Below, piece by piece: positions 1-10,558 of a stretch of DNA of 64,000 nucleotides. The number at the start of each line of letters is the position of its first letter. The stretch's first letter is position 1. The translations under genes were made by a program, and so were the position numbers. Origin of the DNA: an uncultured Erythrobacter sp. (GTDB lineage Bacteria > Pseudomonadota > Alphaproteobacteria > Sphingomonadales > Sphingomonadaceae); the NCBI GenBank assembly GCA_947503275.1, contig CANNCZ010000002.1, positions 1,397,501-1,461,500 of the forward strand. Direction: 5' to 3'. A model generated the notes under the pieces. The model was given only the letters and a program-made list of their open reading frames with translations. It did no database searches and was not told the DNA's origin.

Positions 1-1784
<1,784 letters not shown>

Positions 1785-1918
1785 AGTTCGCACTGTCAAT
1801 GACAGCTTTGCTGTTAGATGGTGGAGAGTTTCTCTAGCCAGATACGCCCAAGTAATACTTCGCACGGTATGATTGCTGTGTGATCATCGATTTAACCCGT
1901 ATTTTCGCTGGCCCCATT

Positions 1919-2034
1919 GCTTGGTGGTCATGGCGTCTGTGACCCACCCGATCCCATCTCGAACTCGGCCGTGAAACCAGATTGCGCCGATGGTACTATG
2001 TCTTAAGGCATGGAAGAGTAGGTCGCCGCCAGGC
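1919..2034 (+). rRNA. rrf: 5S ribosomal RNA
   Basis: A 5S rRNA of about 116 nt follows 23S after a spacer of about 135 bp. It carries the conserved CCCGATCCCATCTCGAACTC loop near 1948-1968 and the GGAAGAGTAGGTCGCCGCCAGGC 3' half. Ends are set by pairing of the terminal stem (GCTTGGTGG region with CGCCAGGC) and may be off by a few bases. Confidence 0.95.
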
Positions 2035-2075
2035 ATTGAAGCCAGCGAGGACGCGGGAAAACCCATTCATAAGTC

Positions 2076-2108
2076 AAAGGGCTGACCCCATAACAGGGCA
2101 GCCCTTTT
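2076..2108 (+). terminator. Rho-independent terminator after 5S rRNA
   Basis: AAAGGGCTG on the left pairs with CAGCCCTTTT on the right, with an extra CCC/GGG pairing inside and a T run at the end. It lies about 40 bp after 5S and before tRNA-fMet, so the tRNA may have partial readthrough or its own promoter. Confidence 0.8.
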
Positions 2109-2161
2109 GGCGTCTCTAGACTTCATCCGCACGGGTGTGTCTGTTCGCCGAAGCTCGGTAG

Positions 2162-2242
<81 letters not shown>

Positions 2243-2261
2243 CATGTTGAATACATTCAAA

Positions 2262-2292
2262 AGGGCCTCGCTGTCACCAGCGGGGCCTTTTG
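2262..2292 (+). terminator. Terminator after tRNA-fMet (island copy)
   Basis: GGGCCTCGCTG pairs with CAGCGGGGCC around a TCAC loop, followed by TTTT. A near copy lies at 24862-24892 beyond attR. The right copy is probably the ancestral chromosomal one and this one was brought by the island. Confidence 0.85.
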
Positions 2293-2303
2293 TCGTTTGA
2301 ACT

Positions 2304-2328
2304 GGAAGCATATAGGAAGCAAGCGGAG
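2304..2328 (+). repeat. Putative integrase arm site, left
   Basis: Two GGAAGCA units spaced by three bases (GGAAGCATATAGGAAGCA) followed by AGCGG. Nearly the same block lies just inside the right end (24643-24667), upstream of the integrase start. Paired GGAAGCA units about one helical turn apart, present at both inner ends of the element, fit arm-type binding sites for its integrase. That role is inferred. Confidence 0.55.
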
Positions 2329-2603
2329 TCGTTAGCTGGTACAATGTCTGTTTCTGGCGCTTTGTTGGATTACGCCGATGACTGGGATTGGGGGTGAAAG
2401 CGGACGAACATCACCACGAACCTGATCAATTCAGGTGACGAGTTTGAAATAGCGGAACGGACTGGTTAGTTTACGAGATCTGGATATGCGCCCGGACTAG
2501 CCTAATTGCCTCAAATGCCATTTAGGTGCATTTGCTTTGGCAGAGCCCTTTGGCGGCTAGATCTGATAGGGGCTATTGAGATTCAAGGGGGGGCAATTGA
2601 AAA

Positions 2604-4190
2604 ATGAAGAGCATCCAAAGTGCATTGATCATTGCGAGTTTCACCCTTCTAGGCACCTTGGTGTCAACAGCAAACTCGGCGTCGGCAAGACAGGGAGCTG
2701 ACAGCGAGATTGAGGCGGCACAGTCGGAGTCCCGAACAGTTCAAGAAGCAGTCAGCGAACCTGAGCCCGGACGGTTAAACTTGCACTCCTCCAAATTGGA
2801 GGTTCCAATTGGTATCACTACTCCTCAGTTTGTGACAATCAATGAGAGGCAATGCTTCCTTTCTGTCGATCCTGTGGTCCGTGAAAGTTTGATCCAACAA
2901 ACAAATAGGTACTTCGCGGAAACCTTAAGGTCTCCGAGCGTCGTTGTTCTACTCGCTTGTTACTTCAAGGGTGAGGTGAACACGGCAAGAATTGAGTATG
3001 TGGCAGCTGATCCAAGAGATGTAAGCGTTGGAGCCTATCGACGCGGCTTTGCAACAGCTAGATTTCGCCCAGATGAAACTGACATTTTTGGGTTGTCGGT
3101 TTCCCAAGTTAGCGATGTTGATCCGATGGCTGTAATGAATATTGCGATTTTGGATTTAGCCAGACGGCGAAGTGTGGAGTTGTCGGGTGACCCAGCCGAA
3201 GCTGCAGATGAAACTGCGAGTGCTCGGGCTAACGATCCTTCTGCAGATACAGAGAAGAATTGGGTCTTGCCAGTTGAGCGCCCGCTTGGCTTCCAGATAC
3301 CGGACCCGTGTGAAGGCCCGTTGACTAGCTGTGTTCCAGATGAGTTTATCCCTGACAGAGAAGGAACACCTTGGCGGCCCAACACAGATCCGTGTTCTAG
3401 CCCAGATATCCGTAGTAGCGGGTCCGTCTACTGCGCCCCTGATCATCCAGCGCTCGCTGACAATCGAAACTACTGGATTGTGGATCCATGGGACATCTGC
3501 ATTGAGGCGATATGTGTTGAGGCTGAACCGCCATTTCAAGGCAACCCAACTGCTCCTCGTACCGTTAAAACCATAATATGGAAACCGGATTTCTGCATCG
3601 ATGCGATATGCGTGGAGCCAGTTGGTAGGCATGTTCCTGACGGTGACGAAACAGACGAGGAAAAGCGTCAGCGAGCCCGCGATATAGCCAAAGCAGAAGA
3701 GGATAGGGCCAACAAGGAGGCAAAGGAGCGGCGAGAGGCGCGGGAGCGGGAGGTTAAGGAGAAGAAGGCCCAAGCTGAAAGGGCGCAGCGAGAAGCCGAA
3801 AGAGCCCGTGAGCGCGAGCAAAAAAGACAACAAGAGCTTCAAGATGCGGCGCGCGATCGGAGAGTTGCCGAACTTGAAAGGGTCGAAAGCGAGAGATTCC
3901 GTCGTCGTGAAGCGGAGAAAGTGGCTGAGCTCGCTGCGGCGCAAGAGGCAAGACGTGAGCGAGAGAGAGACCTGGACAAGGCGGTCGAAGAGTATGCCGA
4001 TGCCGAGGCCGCCTATGAAGTCGCGCGCCAAGTAGAGGAATGGAACCGCAGAACTACTCGCTTGAGGGAGAATTGGCGTTGGGCGCAAGATTTATGCGGC
4101 GCTGGCTTTGATTGTTCGGGGGCACCATCCGGCTCTATTCCACCATCTAGATTGAGACCTGAGCGAAGACCACGTAGTCGCGGGCAGTAG
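2604..4190 (+). CDS. Exported coiled-coil protein with Cys-pair repeats, function unknown
   Basis: A 528-residue protein of no family I recognise. Residues 1-28 form a signal peptide (hydrophobic ALIIASFTLLGTLVSTA, then SASA before the likely cleavage). Residues 60-200 look like a compact mixed domain. Residues 230-345 are Pro- and Cys-rich and contain a repeated motif, DICIEAICVE near 297 and DFCIDAICVE near 330, so disulphide pairs are likely. Residues 350-490 are a long charged Glu/Arg/Lys/Ala helix, TolA-like, probably a coiled coil spanning periplasm, and the C-terminus has one more Cys pair. A purine-rich stretch precedes the ATG. It stands alone at the left end of the island. A periplasm-spanning structural or envelope role is a guess. 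Confidence 0.75.
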   Translation: MKSIQSALIIASFTLLGTLVSTANSASARQGADSEIEAAQSESRTVQEAVSEPEPGRLNLHSSKLEVPIGITTPQFVTINERQCFLSVDPVVRESLIQQTNRYFAETLRSPSVVVLLACYFKGEVNTARIEYVAADPRDVSVGAYRRGFATARFRPDETDIFGLSVSQVSDVDPMAVMNIAILDLARRRSVELSGDPAEAADETASARANDPSADTEKNWVLPVERPLGFQIPDPCEGPLTSCVPDEFIPDREGTPWRPNTDPCSSPDIRSSGSVYCAPDHPALADNRNYWIVDPWDICIEAICVEAEPPFQGNPTAPRTVKTIIWKPDFCIDAICVEPVGRHVPDGDETDEEKRQRARDIAKAEEDRANKEAKERREAREREVKEKKAQAERAQREAERAREREQKRQQELQDAARDRRVAELERVESERFRRREAEKVAELAAAQEARRERERDLDKAVEEYADAEAAYEVARQVEEWNRRTTRLRENWRWAQDLCGAGFDCSGAPSGSIPPSRLRPERRPRSRGQ

Positions 4191-4616
4191 GGATTTGTAT
4201 CAGTAACTGCGAAACTTCATCACAGTGTGAGAGTGTTTATGGGCGGTTGCGGATCAGGGCGACGCGAAGGAGGGCAGTTGGTTGTGATTGGGCAGGATTC
4301 GAAAACGAGCCTCCGTTATACATGATGTCCGAAACTGGGGTCGATAGGCGACTGTCTGCTCTTGGTTGTTCGCTAGTTAGAAGCCGACAGTCGGTTCACG
4401 ACCCAACTCATGACAGTGGTCCATTGGATGAATCTGGGCTGCTAACTAGATCTTGGGTCCCATTTGGGGGCCTGAGAAAAATTGGCTGTGACAACCTCAC
4501 GCAATTCCAGATAGTTCAAGGAGCGCTTCGAGTCCGGCAGTACCCCCAACTTGAGGCAAGGCAGATGAACTCAAGCTCAATTGTCATACGCGGCCCCCTT
4601 CGATAAGTTTCGATCA
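4191..4616. other. No convincing gene
   Basis: This stretch lies between the coiled-coil protein and the phosphatase. An open frame at 4247-4606 has no ribosome site and a composition unlike a real protein. It probably holds the promoter of the phosphatase. No clear terminator, repeat or operator was seen. Confidence 0.5.
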
Positions 4617-5180
4617 ATGGAACCGTCAATTTGTCTCTGTGGAACCGAGTTCTTTTTTCTTCGGCATGGCCAAACAGATTGGAACCGAGAAGGTCGGATA
4701 CAAGGCCAAATTGATGTTGTGTTGAACGAAGAAGGCAAACAGGAAGCAAAGCTGGCCGCAACGCTGATCAGTCCTTCCGAAATCGACATGGTCTTTGCAA
4801 GTCCTCTCAAAAGAGCGATAGCGACAGCCCAGGTGATCTCGAAGTTCCACGATATACCCCTATTCGTCATTGAGGATCTCAAAGAGTGCAACTGGGGTGT
4901 TGCTGAGGGCCTGATCGATCAGTCGTGGATGAAACACTGGCTGTTGGGTTCACAATCACCCGAGGGAGCAGAGCCATTCGGCAAATTTCAAGCGCGAAGT
5001 ATCTCGGCGATCAATAATGCTCTCAAGAAGGCCGAATCCCCAATGATAGTCGCTCATACTGGTACCTATTGGGCACTGACTCGACTCATCGAGAACGGCT
5101 GCTCTTTGCAAAAGCCATCAGCTAGACCTGTGCGTTTCCGGCAACGCCAAAACGGAAATTGGGAACACTGCACCGATTGA
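4617..5180 (+). CDS. Histidine phosphatase family protein (phosphoglycerate mutase-like)
   Basis: A 187-residue protein with the branch-1 histidine phosphatase signature LRHGQTDWN near the N-terminus, the phospho-histidine acceptor motif. It has a second conserved region (FASPLKRAIATAQ) with the phosphate-pocket Arg, and a late HTG (VAHTGTY) supplying the second catalytic His. Members remove phosphate from small metabolites or proteins; the substrate cannot be told. The ATG at 4617 is preferred over a TTG at 4581 because it puts the RHG motif at the usual distance from the start. It converges on the Nramp-like gene with a gap of 9 bp. Confidence 0.85.
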   Translation: MEPSICLCGTEFFFLRHGQTDWNREGRIQGQIDVVLNEEGKQEAKLAATLISPSEIDMVFASPLKRAIATAQVISKFHDIPLFVIEDLKECNWGVAEGLIDQSWMKHWLLGSQSPEGAEPFGKFQARSISAINNALKKAESPMIVAHTGTYWALTRLIENGCSLQKPSARPVRFRQRQNGNWEHCTD

Positions 5181-5189
5181 TGCGATGCT

Positions 5190-6659
5190 CTAGCCGCTGA
5201 TGGACGATACCGCGCTGTAGACCAGTGCAATCGTGGCCGCGCCGTAAAGCAAGACAGACCCACCCAATGCCAAGTAGCGTGAGAAGCTAACCCTGAAAGG
5301 GTTGTCTTGGGCTGAGGCACCTACTTCGCGGTAAACGCCCATCATTTTGCTGCTGAGCACGATGATGAGGACCGAGTATACGAACATGACGACCCCGGAC
5401 AGGCTACCACTAATTGTAAGAAGTGCGGGGGGATCGGACACGTCTAGACCCAAGAGCACGAACACTCCGAAAGCGATCAGAGACCACAGCACCATGAAGT
5501 AAAGGGCACTCTCCGATGATAGTGTGCTATCCGATTCACGGATCGGCTTGATCGCTGTCTTCATTATGGTTGCGGCAAGACGCGCGGAGTGATCGAGTAC
5601 GCCGAGTGCGCTTGTTAGAAAGATTGCAGCGACTGCAATTGCGAAGGAAATGCCCAGCCACTCTCCGTGAATTTCGCGCAACAACTCGACTTCCGCCTGG
5701 ACCATAGCCATGCCAGATCCAAGCTGACCGTACTTTGCCAACGCGGCTGCGATCAGCATAAAGACAGCGAGACCAAACGCGCCGGCGCCTAGGAATGTCA
5801 GTTGCTCTTCTCGACAGACCAGTTTCCACCACGTTCTCCAACGAGACGTGTTGTCCTCCGAAACCTCAAATCTGTAGAGCCCGCCTTGGACAGATTGTAC
5901 TTCGCCGGTGAAAACGTTCTCGATACGCGGCGCATGCGCCCCCATACCAAGCCCCTTGTCTCGAACCCAGTTGGATACCGAGAGGTTGATAGTTCCTCCG
6001 GCGCCCGAAAAGGCGAGAGCTGCTATAAGAGTCGCGATCGCCAGCTCAGGCGGAATGGGCAACGGGTTCGTGGCGAATCCAGCGGCGAATTCCGTGATTT
6101 CCGGGCCGCGGACCACCAATGCGGCGATCAAGACCGCCACGATCAGGACAAAGGCAACAGCAACCTTCTGGAAGAGCTCCATAGTGCGGTAGACAGCCTT
6201 GGTAGTAGTTAACAGCAAGCCGATCGCTAGCAGCGAGATGACCGATAGAAGTGTAACATCTGTGCCAAATATCCATCCGATCGCCGTCGCTCCGCCAGTG
6301 GCCCATCCCGGCCACATCCAAGGGAGAATTGCCGCCGCGAGAAAGAACCAATGAAAAGCGGGCGATAACCGCCCGAACCCCGTTACAACGGGTTCGCCGG
6401 TCGCCAGGGTGTATCGGGTGAATTCGGTGTTAAGGACATACTGGAAGAGCAGAGCCGCAAAAACCAGCCAGACAAACTGAAACCCATATTGCGACGCAAT
6501 GCTGGGCCAGAACAGGATCTCTCCTGATCCCATCGCGGTAGCTAAGATGATCACGCCGGGACCCACAACTTTGCCCATCGATACGGGCTCTGGCAGCTCC
6601 TTAACCTGAGAGTTCGAAAGAAATCTCTTGCTGAAGCGCGAGGCTGCCTCTGTGTTCAT
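5190..6659 (-). CDS. Nramp-related membrane transporter
   Basis: A 489-residue protein with about 11-12 hydrophobic helices and a short cytosolic N-terminus. GPGVIILATAMGSGEILF at residues 33-50 aligns with the first helix of Nramp metal transporters, and a glycine-rich break near residue 217 (FSGAGGTINLSV) resembles the unwound sixth helix. The usual DPGN and MPH metal-binding motifs are not present, so this is a divergent Nramp-related carrier and its ion need not be Mn or Fe. A soluble insert near residues 230-275 is unusual. It sits 10 bp after the radical SAM gene, last in a three-gene minus-strand operon. Confidence 0.8.
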   Translation of the reverse strand: MNTEAASRFSKRFLSNSQVKELPEPVSMGKVVGPGVIILATAMGSGEILFWPSIASQYGFQFVWLVFAALLFQYVLNTEFTRYTLATGEPVVTGFGRLSPAFHWFFLAAAILPWMWPGWATGGATAIGWIFGTDVTLLSVISLLAIGLLLTTTKAVYRTMELFQKVAVAFVLIVAVLIAALVVRGPEITEFAAGFATNPLPIPPELAIATLIAALAFSGAGGTINLSVSNWVRDKGLGMGAHAPRIENVFTGEVQSVQGGLYRFEVSEDNTSRWRTWWKLVCREEQLTFLGAGAFGLAVFMLIAAALAKYGQLGSGMAMVQAEVELLREIHGEWLGISFAIAVAAIFLTSALGVLDHSARLAATIMKTAIKPIRESDSTLSSESALYFMVLWSLIAFGVFVLLGLDVSDPPALLTISGSLSGVVMFVYSVLIIVLSSKMMGVYREVGASAQDNPFRVSFSRYLALGGSVLLYGAATIALVYSAVSSISG

Positions 6660-6669
6660 TTCCAGCTCC

Positions 6670-8106
6670 TCAACTAGCTAGTTTTGCCTGTTCCCCAAGA
6701 AGGTAACTTTCAAGGTCTTCGGTGAGCCAATACGCGTCTCGCTGGCGCAGTTTTCGCTTGACCTTTTGGCTGTAGAATAACGACGTGATCTCTTCTTCGT
6801 AGACCAATCCGGCCTCCGTTAGTCGGAAGGTCTGCCCCCGCTTTGACGTCATCAGGCCCCAGCCGACCAATCGATGGACCAGAGCACGCGCGGTCACTGA
6901 ATCGAGATCGTCGCCGGCCAACATGGCTGCTGTTAGCTCGCGCCTGAGCGCAACGATGCGCTGACTGCAGCGATTCTCGTTGCTATCCATAGCGAAAAAG
7001 GCGTCGATGGCGGAGACGCCCGAGTTGATGCGCCTGATGTACTCCGCGATCCCGCTCTTGATCTTGTGATCGTTGACACTGCGGGCGAACCCCTTGGGAC
7101 TATGAGAGTAAGCCGACACACCAAACCCCAAGAGGAATGATTGCGTGTCGTTGCGCACAGACTTGTAGATGTCGTAGCCTTCATGGGCTTTGACGAACCG
7201 GCCTCCGGCATCCTGACGGTATCCAAGAGACCGCATCTCACGGTTGATGAGGAAGCGGCGCCTTGCGCTTTCCAGTTCATCGGGTCCGGCGGTCAGATCT
7301 CCGTTCTTGACCTTCTTGTACCATGCGGCCTCGGTGTCCGGCCGCATGATGTACCAAGTCACTTGATCGGGTTGGTACTTCTTTACAACGTCGAGGTCTT
7401 TGAAGATCAGGTCCTGGGTCTGATCGGGCAGGTCTTGAATGAAGTCTACATTGAACTCAATCCCCAAGGCAGCGACATTATCCAAAGCCCGTCGCATTGT
7501 ACCGGCGCCATGCCCTCTCGACCTGAGCAACAGACGATTGTCGCTGGTTTGAATGCCGATGCTGACCCGGTTCATCCCGCGCGTCTTGAGGCGACGAAGC
7601 TTCTCGACGCCCTCAAGCGTTTCTGCTGTTTGCGGGCTGGTCTCAACACAGATGTTCTTAGGCATTGCTGAAACATTCTGTTCGATGACGTCGAACAGTC
7701 GATCGAGAGCATCTTCCGAAATCGAAGTTGGCGTTCCACCGCCCACGTAAATCGAAGAAATGTTGGAACTCATCAGGACGCGACGCCGCATCTCGATCTC
7801 GCCTGCCAGTGCCTCCATGTAAGAGGTCACAGCCGAGGATTCTGCATCGATTGGCGAGAAGGTCTTCGCATAGTGGCAAAAGGGACAGATGTGCTCGCAG
7901 TATGCGATATGGAAATAGAGATTCAAGCTTTTGCCAGTACAAAGCCTTGTCTCCAGATCGTGCCCTTCATCTATGCGCTCCAAAGCTCCCAGAGGCGGAT
8001 AAGTCACCACTGTGTGGCTGCCGCCGAGTTCAGTCCGAACCCGCTTAATCGGAGACGCAGCAATGACATCTTCGATCTCAGCCGGAATAAAGCTCCTAAG
8101 CTTCAT
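6670..8106 (-). CDS. HemN-like radical SAM enzyme
   Basis: A 478-residue radical S-adenosylmethionine enzyme. The [4Fe-4S] cluster motif CxxxCxxC is at C70, C74 and C77 (AYCEHICPFCHYAKTF). YVGGGTPTS further on is the GGxTP SAM-binding motif typical of HemN/HemW, and the C-terminal winged part (VHRLVGWGLM...LTEAG) matches the HemN C-terminal domain. Family members include coproporphyrinogen oxidases, heme chaperones, heme-degrading enzymes and radical methyltransferases, so the reaction is open. The start at 8106 is chosen because it overlaps the HTH gene's end by 11 bp and begins the conserved part; longer upstream starts lie inside the HTH gene. Linkage to a transporter suggests a metabolite or heme-related job, an inference. 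Confidence 0.85.
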   Translation of the reverse strand: MKLRSFIPAEIEDVIAASPIKRVRTELGGSHTVVTYPPLGALERIDEGHDLETRLCTGKSLNLYFHIAYCEHICPFCHYAKTFSPIDAESSAVTSYMEALAGEIEMRRRVLMSSNISSIYVGGGTPTSISEDALDRLFDVIEQNVSAMPKNICVETSPQTAETLEGVEKLRRLKTRGMNRVSIGIQTSDNRLLLRSRGHGAGTMRRALDNVAALGIEFNVDFIQDLPDQTQDLIFKDLDVVKKYQPDQVTWYIMRPDTEAAWYKKVKNGDLTAGPDELESARRRFLINREMRSLGYRQDAGGRFVKAHEGYDIYKSVRNDTQSFLLGFGVSAYSHSPKGFARSVNDHKIKSGIAEYIRRINSGVSAIDAFFAMDSNENRCSQRIVALRRELTAAMLAGDDLDSVTARALVHRLVGWGLMTSKRGQTFRLTEAGLVYEEEITSLFYSQKVKRKLRQRDAYWLTEDLESYLLGEQAKLAS

Positions 8107-9703
8107 TTTGAGCCTGCGAAGATGAGCGCTTAAAATGGATGACTTCACCACGGGGCTGCACCTCTGATTCTGGTTCAGAATGAGCAATCCACCGCTCAGA
8201 GTAGTCTACTTCTTTCACAGAGATAGACAATGCACGGGCATACTTCGTCGCGGCGGTGAATCCGTGAGCAACTGACGAAGGGTCGAGCGCCAAAACATCG
8301 GGGAAAGAGGCACGCAGATCACCATTCAGATCAAGCTTCGAGCGAAGAATTTCCGGGCTGCCAATTGCATCGAATTCTTCCAAATCAGAGCGCAAGATTC
8401 GACTTCGCTCGTGAGTCTGACTTTCAGTGTAGCGATTGATTGCATCTTTGGTCGCGATGAGCGCCTCTTTTGTTGCCAAATGACATTGCAATGCGCCGCT
8501 CATGGGGGTGAGGATTTCAGAGCCTTCATGCACGCTCATATCGATTGGCGCGAAACTGAACCGCTCGAGATCTAGAATGCGAAGGCATAACCTCCGATTC
8601 TCTGAAAGCGGTAACTTCGAACGTGAAGTCTCAAAGTCCTCGACCACCCAAGGGGTGAAATTGCGGAAACGCACCGCCCGCCGGTGGTGATATTCACCAA
8701 ATGACTCTTTCGTAAACTCGCGCAGATCATCGCTTTCGTTCGATGTTTGTCGCTGCAAATCCAAAGTGGACACGAAGTGGCACACATCTTTTCTCGAAGA
8801 CGCATCAACGACGCTCTCTTTTGCAGCGGCAAATTTGGTGCTGTCACAATCTCCGGTCACGGGAACGCCAAACTCGGAAGAGACTATCAACAGGCCTCGC
8901 GCAATCGGCAACCCATCGTCCGATTGCGGCAACTCCAATTGCACAGAAGGCAAAACCGGAATATCTGCCCCCTCAGCAGATGAAGCAAAGAAGGTTGCTG
9001 CAAGCTTTCTATCGCCGCACACCTCGCGAGCCCGCCTCTTGCCGCCAGCGAGCTGAACCAAAACGCCCGGCGAAAGTGGAATCACACATAGTTCGCGCGC
9101 GACCATACTGGGCGTAAGCGTGATGGACCCGCCGCCGATTGCGCGCCATTCGAAGGCTTGGAAAGTAGGGCGAACGGTGTCCCTTGCAATTTCTTGTGCG
9201 CCGCTGATCAGCAGCGGCCTTAACGTCAGGCGCGTCGTCCCGAACTGCCCCAACTGATCGAGCGGCCAACTGTTGCGAATGATCGTGATGCGACTATCGA
9301 TGATTGTATTTGCAAACGCAGACTCGAGGCCCGGAGAGATTTCATCGTCACTCAGGCCGGACAGTTTATCGGCGAATTGCTCCGCATCAGCACTGAGCCG
9401 CTCAATTAGCCACTTCACGACGACCAAAAGGACGATTTCGTTTGGTGCACTCACACCCTTTTTCCATCGATAGACCGTCGTTGGATCAAGCTTAAAGTGC
9501 TCAGCAATGGCCTTGTCGTTGATCTCAAAGTGATTGCCTACTCTCCGAATGATATCTGAAAACTCGCCCTCGCTGATCGACCTTCCAAGGCTGCGGCGAA
9601 GTACACTGACAAATTCATGCCTCGAGCGGATTTCACTGCGAAGCTGCTCAACCTTAAAGTTGAGTTCAGTAAGTTGCGGAGTGGTGTACTGGCCTTGCGT
9701 CAT
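8096..9703 (-). CDS. Large HTH-domain protein, probable regulator
   Basis: A 535-residue protein. An N-terminal helix is followed by a helix-turn-helix near residues 60-90 (KAIAEHFKLDPTTVYRWKKG), whose second helix resembles DNA recognition helices of Cro/Xre-like repressors. The remaining 400 residues match no family I know. There is no signal peptide or membrane helix. The ATG at 9703 has a good AGGAG ribosome site; an upstream in-frame extension would run through the inverted repeat and is rejected. It heads the operon with the radical SAM and Nramp-like genes and faces the unknown 9821 gene across a long inverted repeat, so autoregulation through that repeat is likely. Confidence 0.7.
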   Translation of the reverse strand: MTQGQYTTPQLTELNFKVEQLRSEIRSRHEFVSVLRRSLGRSISEGEFSDIIRRVGNHFEINDKAIAEHFKLDPTTVYRWKKGVSAPNEIVLLVVVKWLIERLSADAEQFADKLSGLSDDEISPGLESAFANTIIDSRITIIRNSWPLDQLGQFGTTRLTLRPLLISGAQEIARDTVRPTFQAFEWRAIGGGSITLTPSMVARELCVIPLSPGVLVQLAGGKRRAREVCGDRKLAATFFASSAEGADIPVLPSVQLELPQSDDGLPIARGLLIVSSEFGVPVTGDCDSTKFAAAKESVVDASSRKDVCHFVSTLDLQRQTSNESDDLREFTKESFGEYHHRRAVRFRNFTPWVVEDFETSRSKLPLSENRRLCLRILDLERFSFAPIDMSVHEGSEILTPMSGALQCHLATKEALIATKDAINRYTESQTHERSRILRSDLEEFDAIGSPEILRSKLDLNGDLRASFPDVLALDPSSVAHGFTAATKYARALSISVKEVDYSERWIAHSEPESEVQPRGEVIHFKRSSSQAQNEA

Positions 9704-9736
9704 GACGCTCCTCGTAAATCTTTTCGCCCTCCTTAT

Positions 9737-9816
9737 TTGCACGGCGCAATATAAATTGCAAGGCGCATTGCAAGATATTTTGCGTAAAGTCTTGCAATTT
9801 ATATTGCGTTGTGCAA
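9737..9816. promoter_or_regulatory. 26-bp inverted repeat between divergent genes (candidate operator)
   Basis: The left arm is 9737-9762 and the right arm 9791-9816, separated by 28 bp. Each arm has TTGCAC and an 18-bp block CGCAATATAAATTGCAAG. Across 26 positions only two bases fail to match as an inverted pair (GG against the complement of TT). The spacer carries another ATTGCAAG and a TTGCG. The repeat lies 34 bp upstream of the HTH gene start and ends 5 bp before the ATG of the plus-strand gene, so binding there could block both promoters. The likely binder is the HTH protein at 8096-9703. Confidence 0.75.
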
Positions 9817-9820
9817 CCAT

Positions 9821-10558
9821 ATGAATATCACGTTAATCTCCTCAACCCCAGCAGGGAGCCACAAGACAGTGCTGCAAGTGCGCCAGATCGTTGAGCTGGA
9901 ACCGCTTGATCTCCAGAAAGCCCTCGATTTTGTCGAAGCGAATGGAGGGGCTTTCGCGAGGACGCGCGAGTTGCCTGATCTTGGAAAGGCGCTCCGCAGT
10001 GGCACCACACTAATGGTTGAGAATCTCGAAACAGACGATTTGGTGACGCTGGTCACGGCGCTGCCGCGCTCCGACGGAAGCGATGATCCCAACGAGTTTA
10101 AGGATTGGGAACTCGCGCCCTTCGATCGTTCTTATGACGTTGATTTACAAGCAATGGGCATGGCACTTATCGCCATGCACAAAGCCCTGACTGAGGTTCC
10201 GACGGAGAGATCGGAGAAAGACAGCAGCTCGGTGTTTGCTGTCACTGACGCTATAAACAGCACATCAATCGAAAGCATGGAATCTGCTGGATTCGTCGTG
10301 ATTCCGCGCAGCTGTGATGAGCCGTTCCACAAGGCCTTCAAAATCGACCCGTCTGAGATCGCAATGAAATTTGATGAGGCGGCGATTTGCGGGCTCGCTA
10401 AGCCGATCCAGCAGGCTTTTCTAGACGGCTACCTGGTTAGCCGCAGCGGCAAAAGGGTTGAGATAACTTTCAAGGATGTCTTCCTGCTCGAAGCCAAGAT
10501 CCTAGAGACTTTCTTATTTGCTTGTAACTGCGCTGTCCGCAAGAGCGGAACGAACTAG
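9821..10558 (+). CDS. Unknown protein divergent from the HTH gene
   Basis: A 245-residue soluble protein of no family I recognise. It is acidic, has no signal peptide or membrane helix, and ends with a short Cys-containing tail (FACNCAVRKS). The ATG at 9821 (MNITLISSTP) is preferred; a TTG at 9809 would start within the inverted repeat. No Shine-Dalgarno sequence is obvious, so translation may be leaderless or weak. Sharing the inverted repeat with the HTH/radical SAM operon suggests a common function or a counter-regulator. Confidence 0.65.
   Translation: MNITLISSTPAGSHKTVLQVRQIVELEPLDLQKALDFVEANGGAFARTRELPDLGKALRSGTTLMVENLETDDLVTLVTALPRSDGSDDPNEFKDWELAPFDRSYDVDLQAMGMALIAMHKALTEVPTERSEKDSSSVFAVTDAINSTSIESMESAGFVVIPRSCDEPFHKAFKIDPSEIAMKFDEAAICGLAKPIQQAFLDGYLVSRSGKRVEITFKDVFLLEAKILETFLFACNCAVRKSGTN

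Noticed and set aside
3156-4088. 310-residue open frame opposite the coiled-coil protein
   Set aside because: A shadow of the charged repetitive coding sequence; no ribosome site and no family features.
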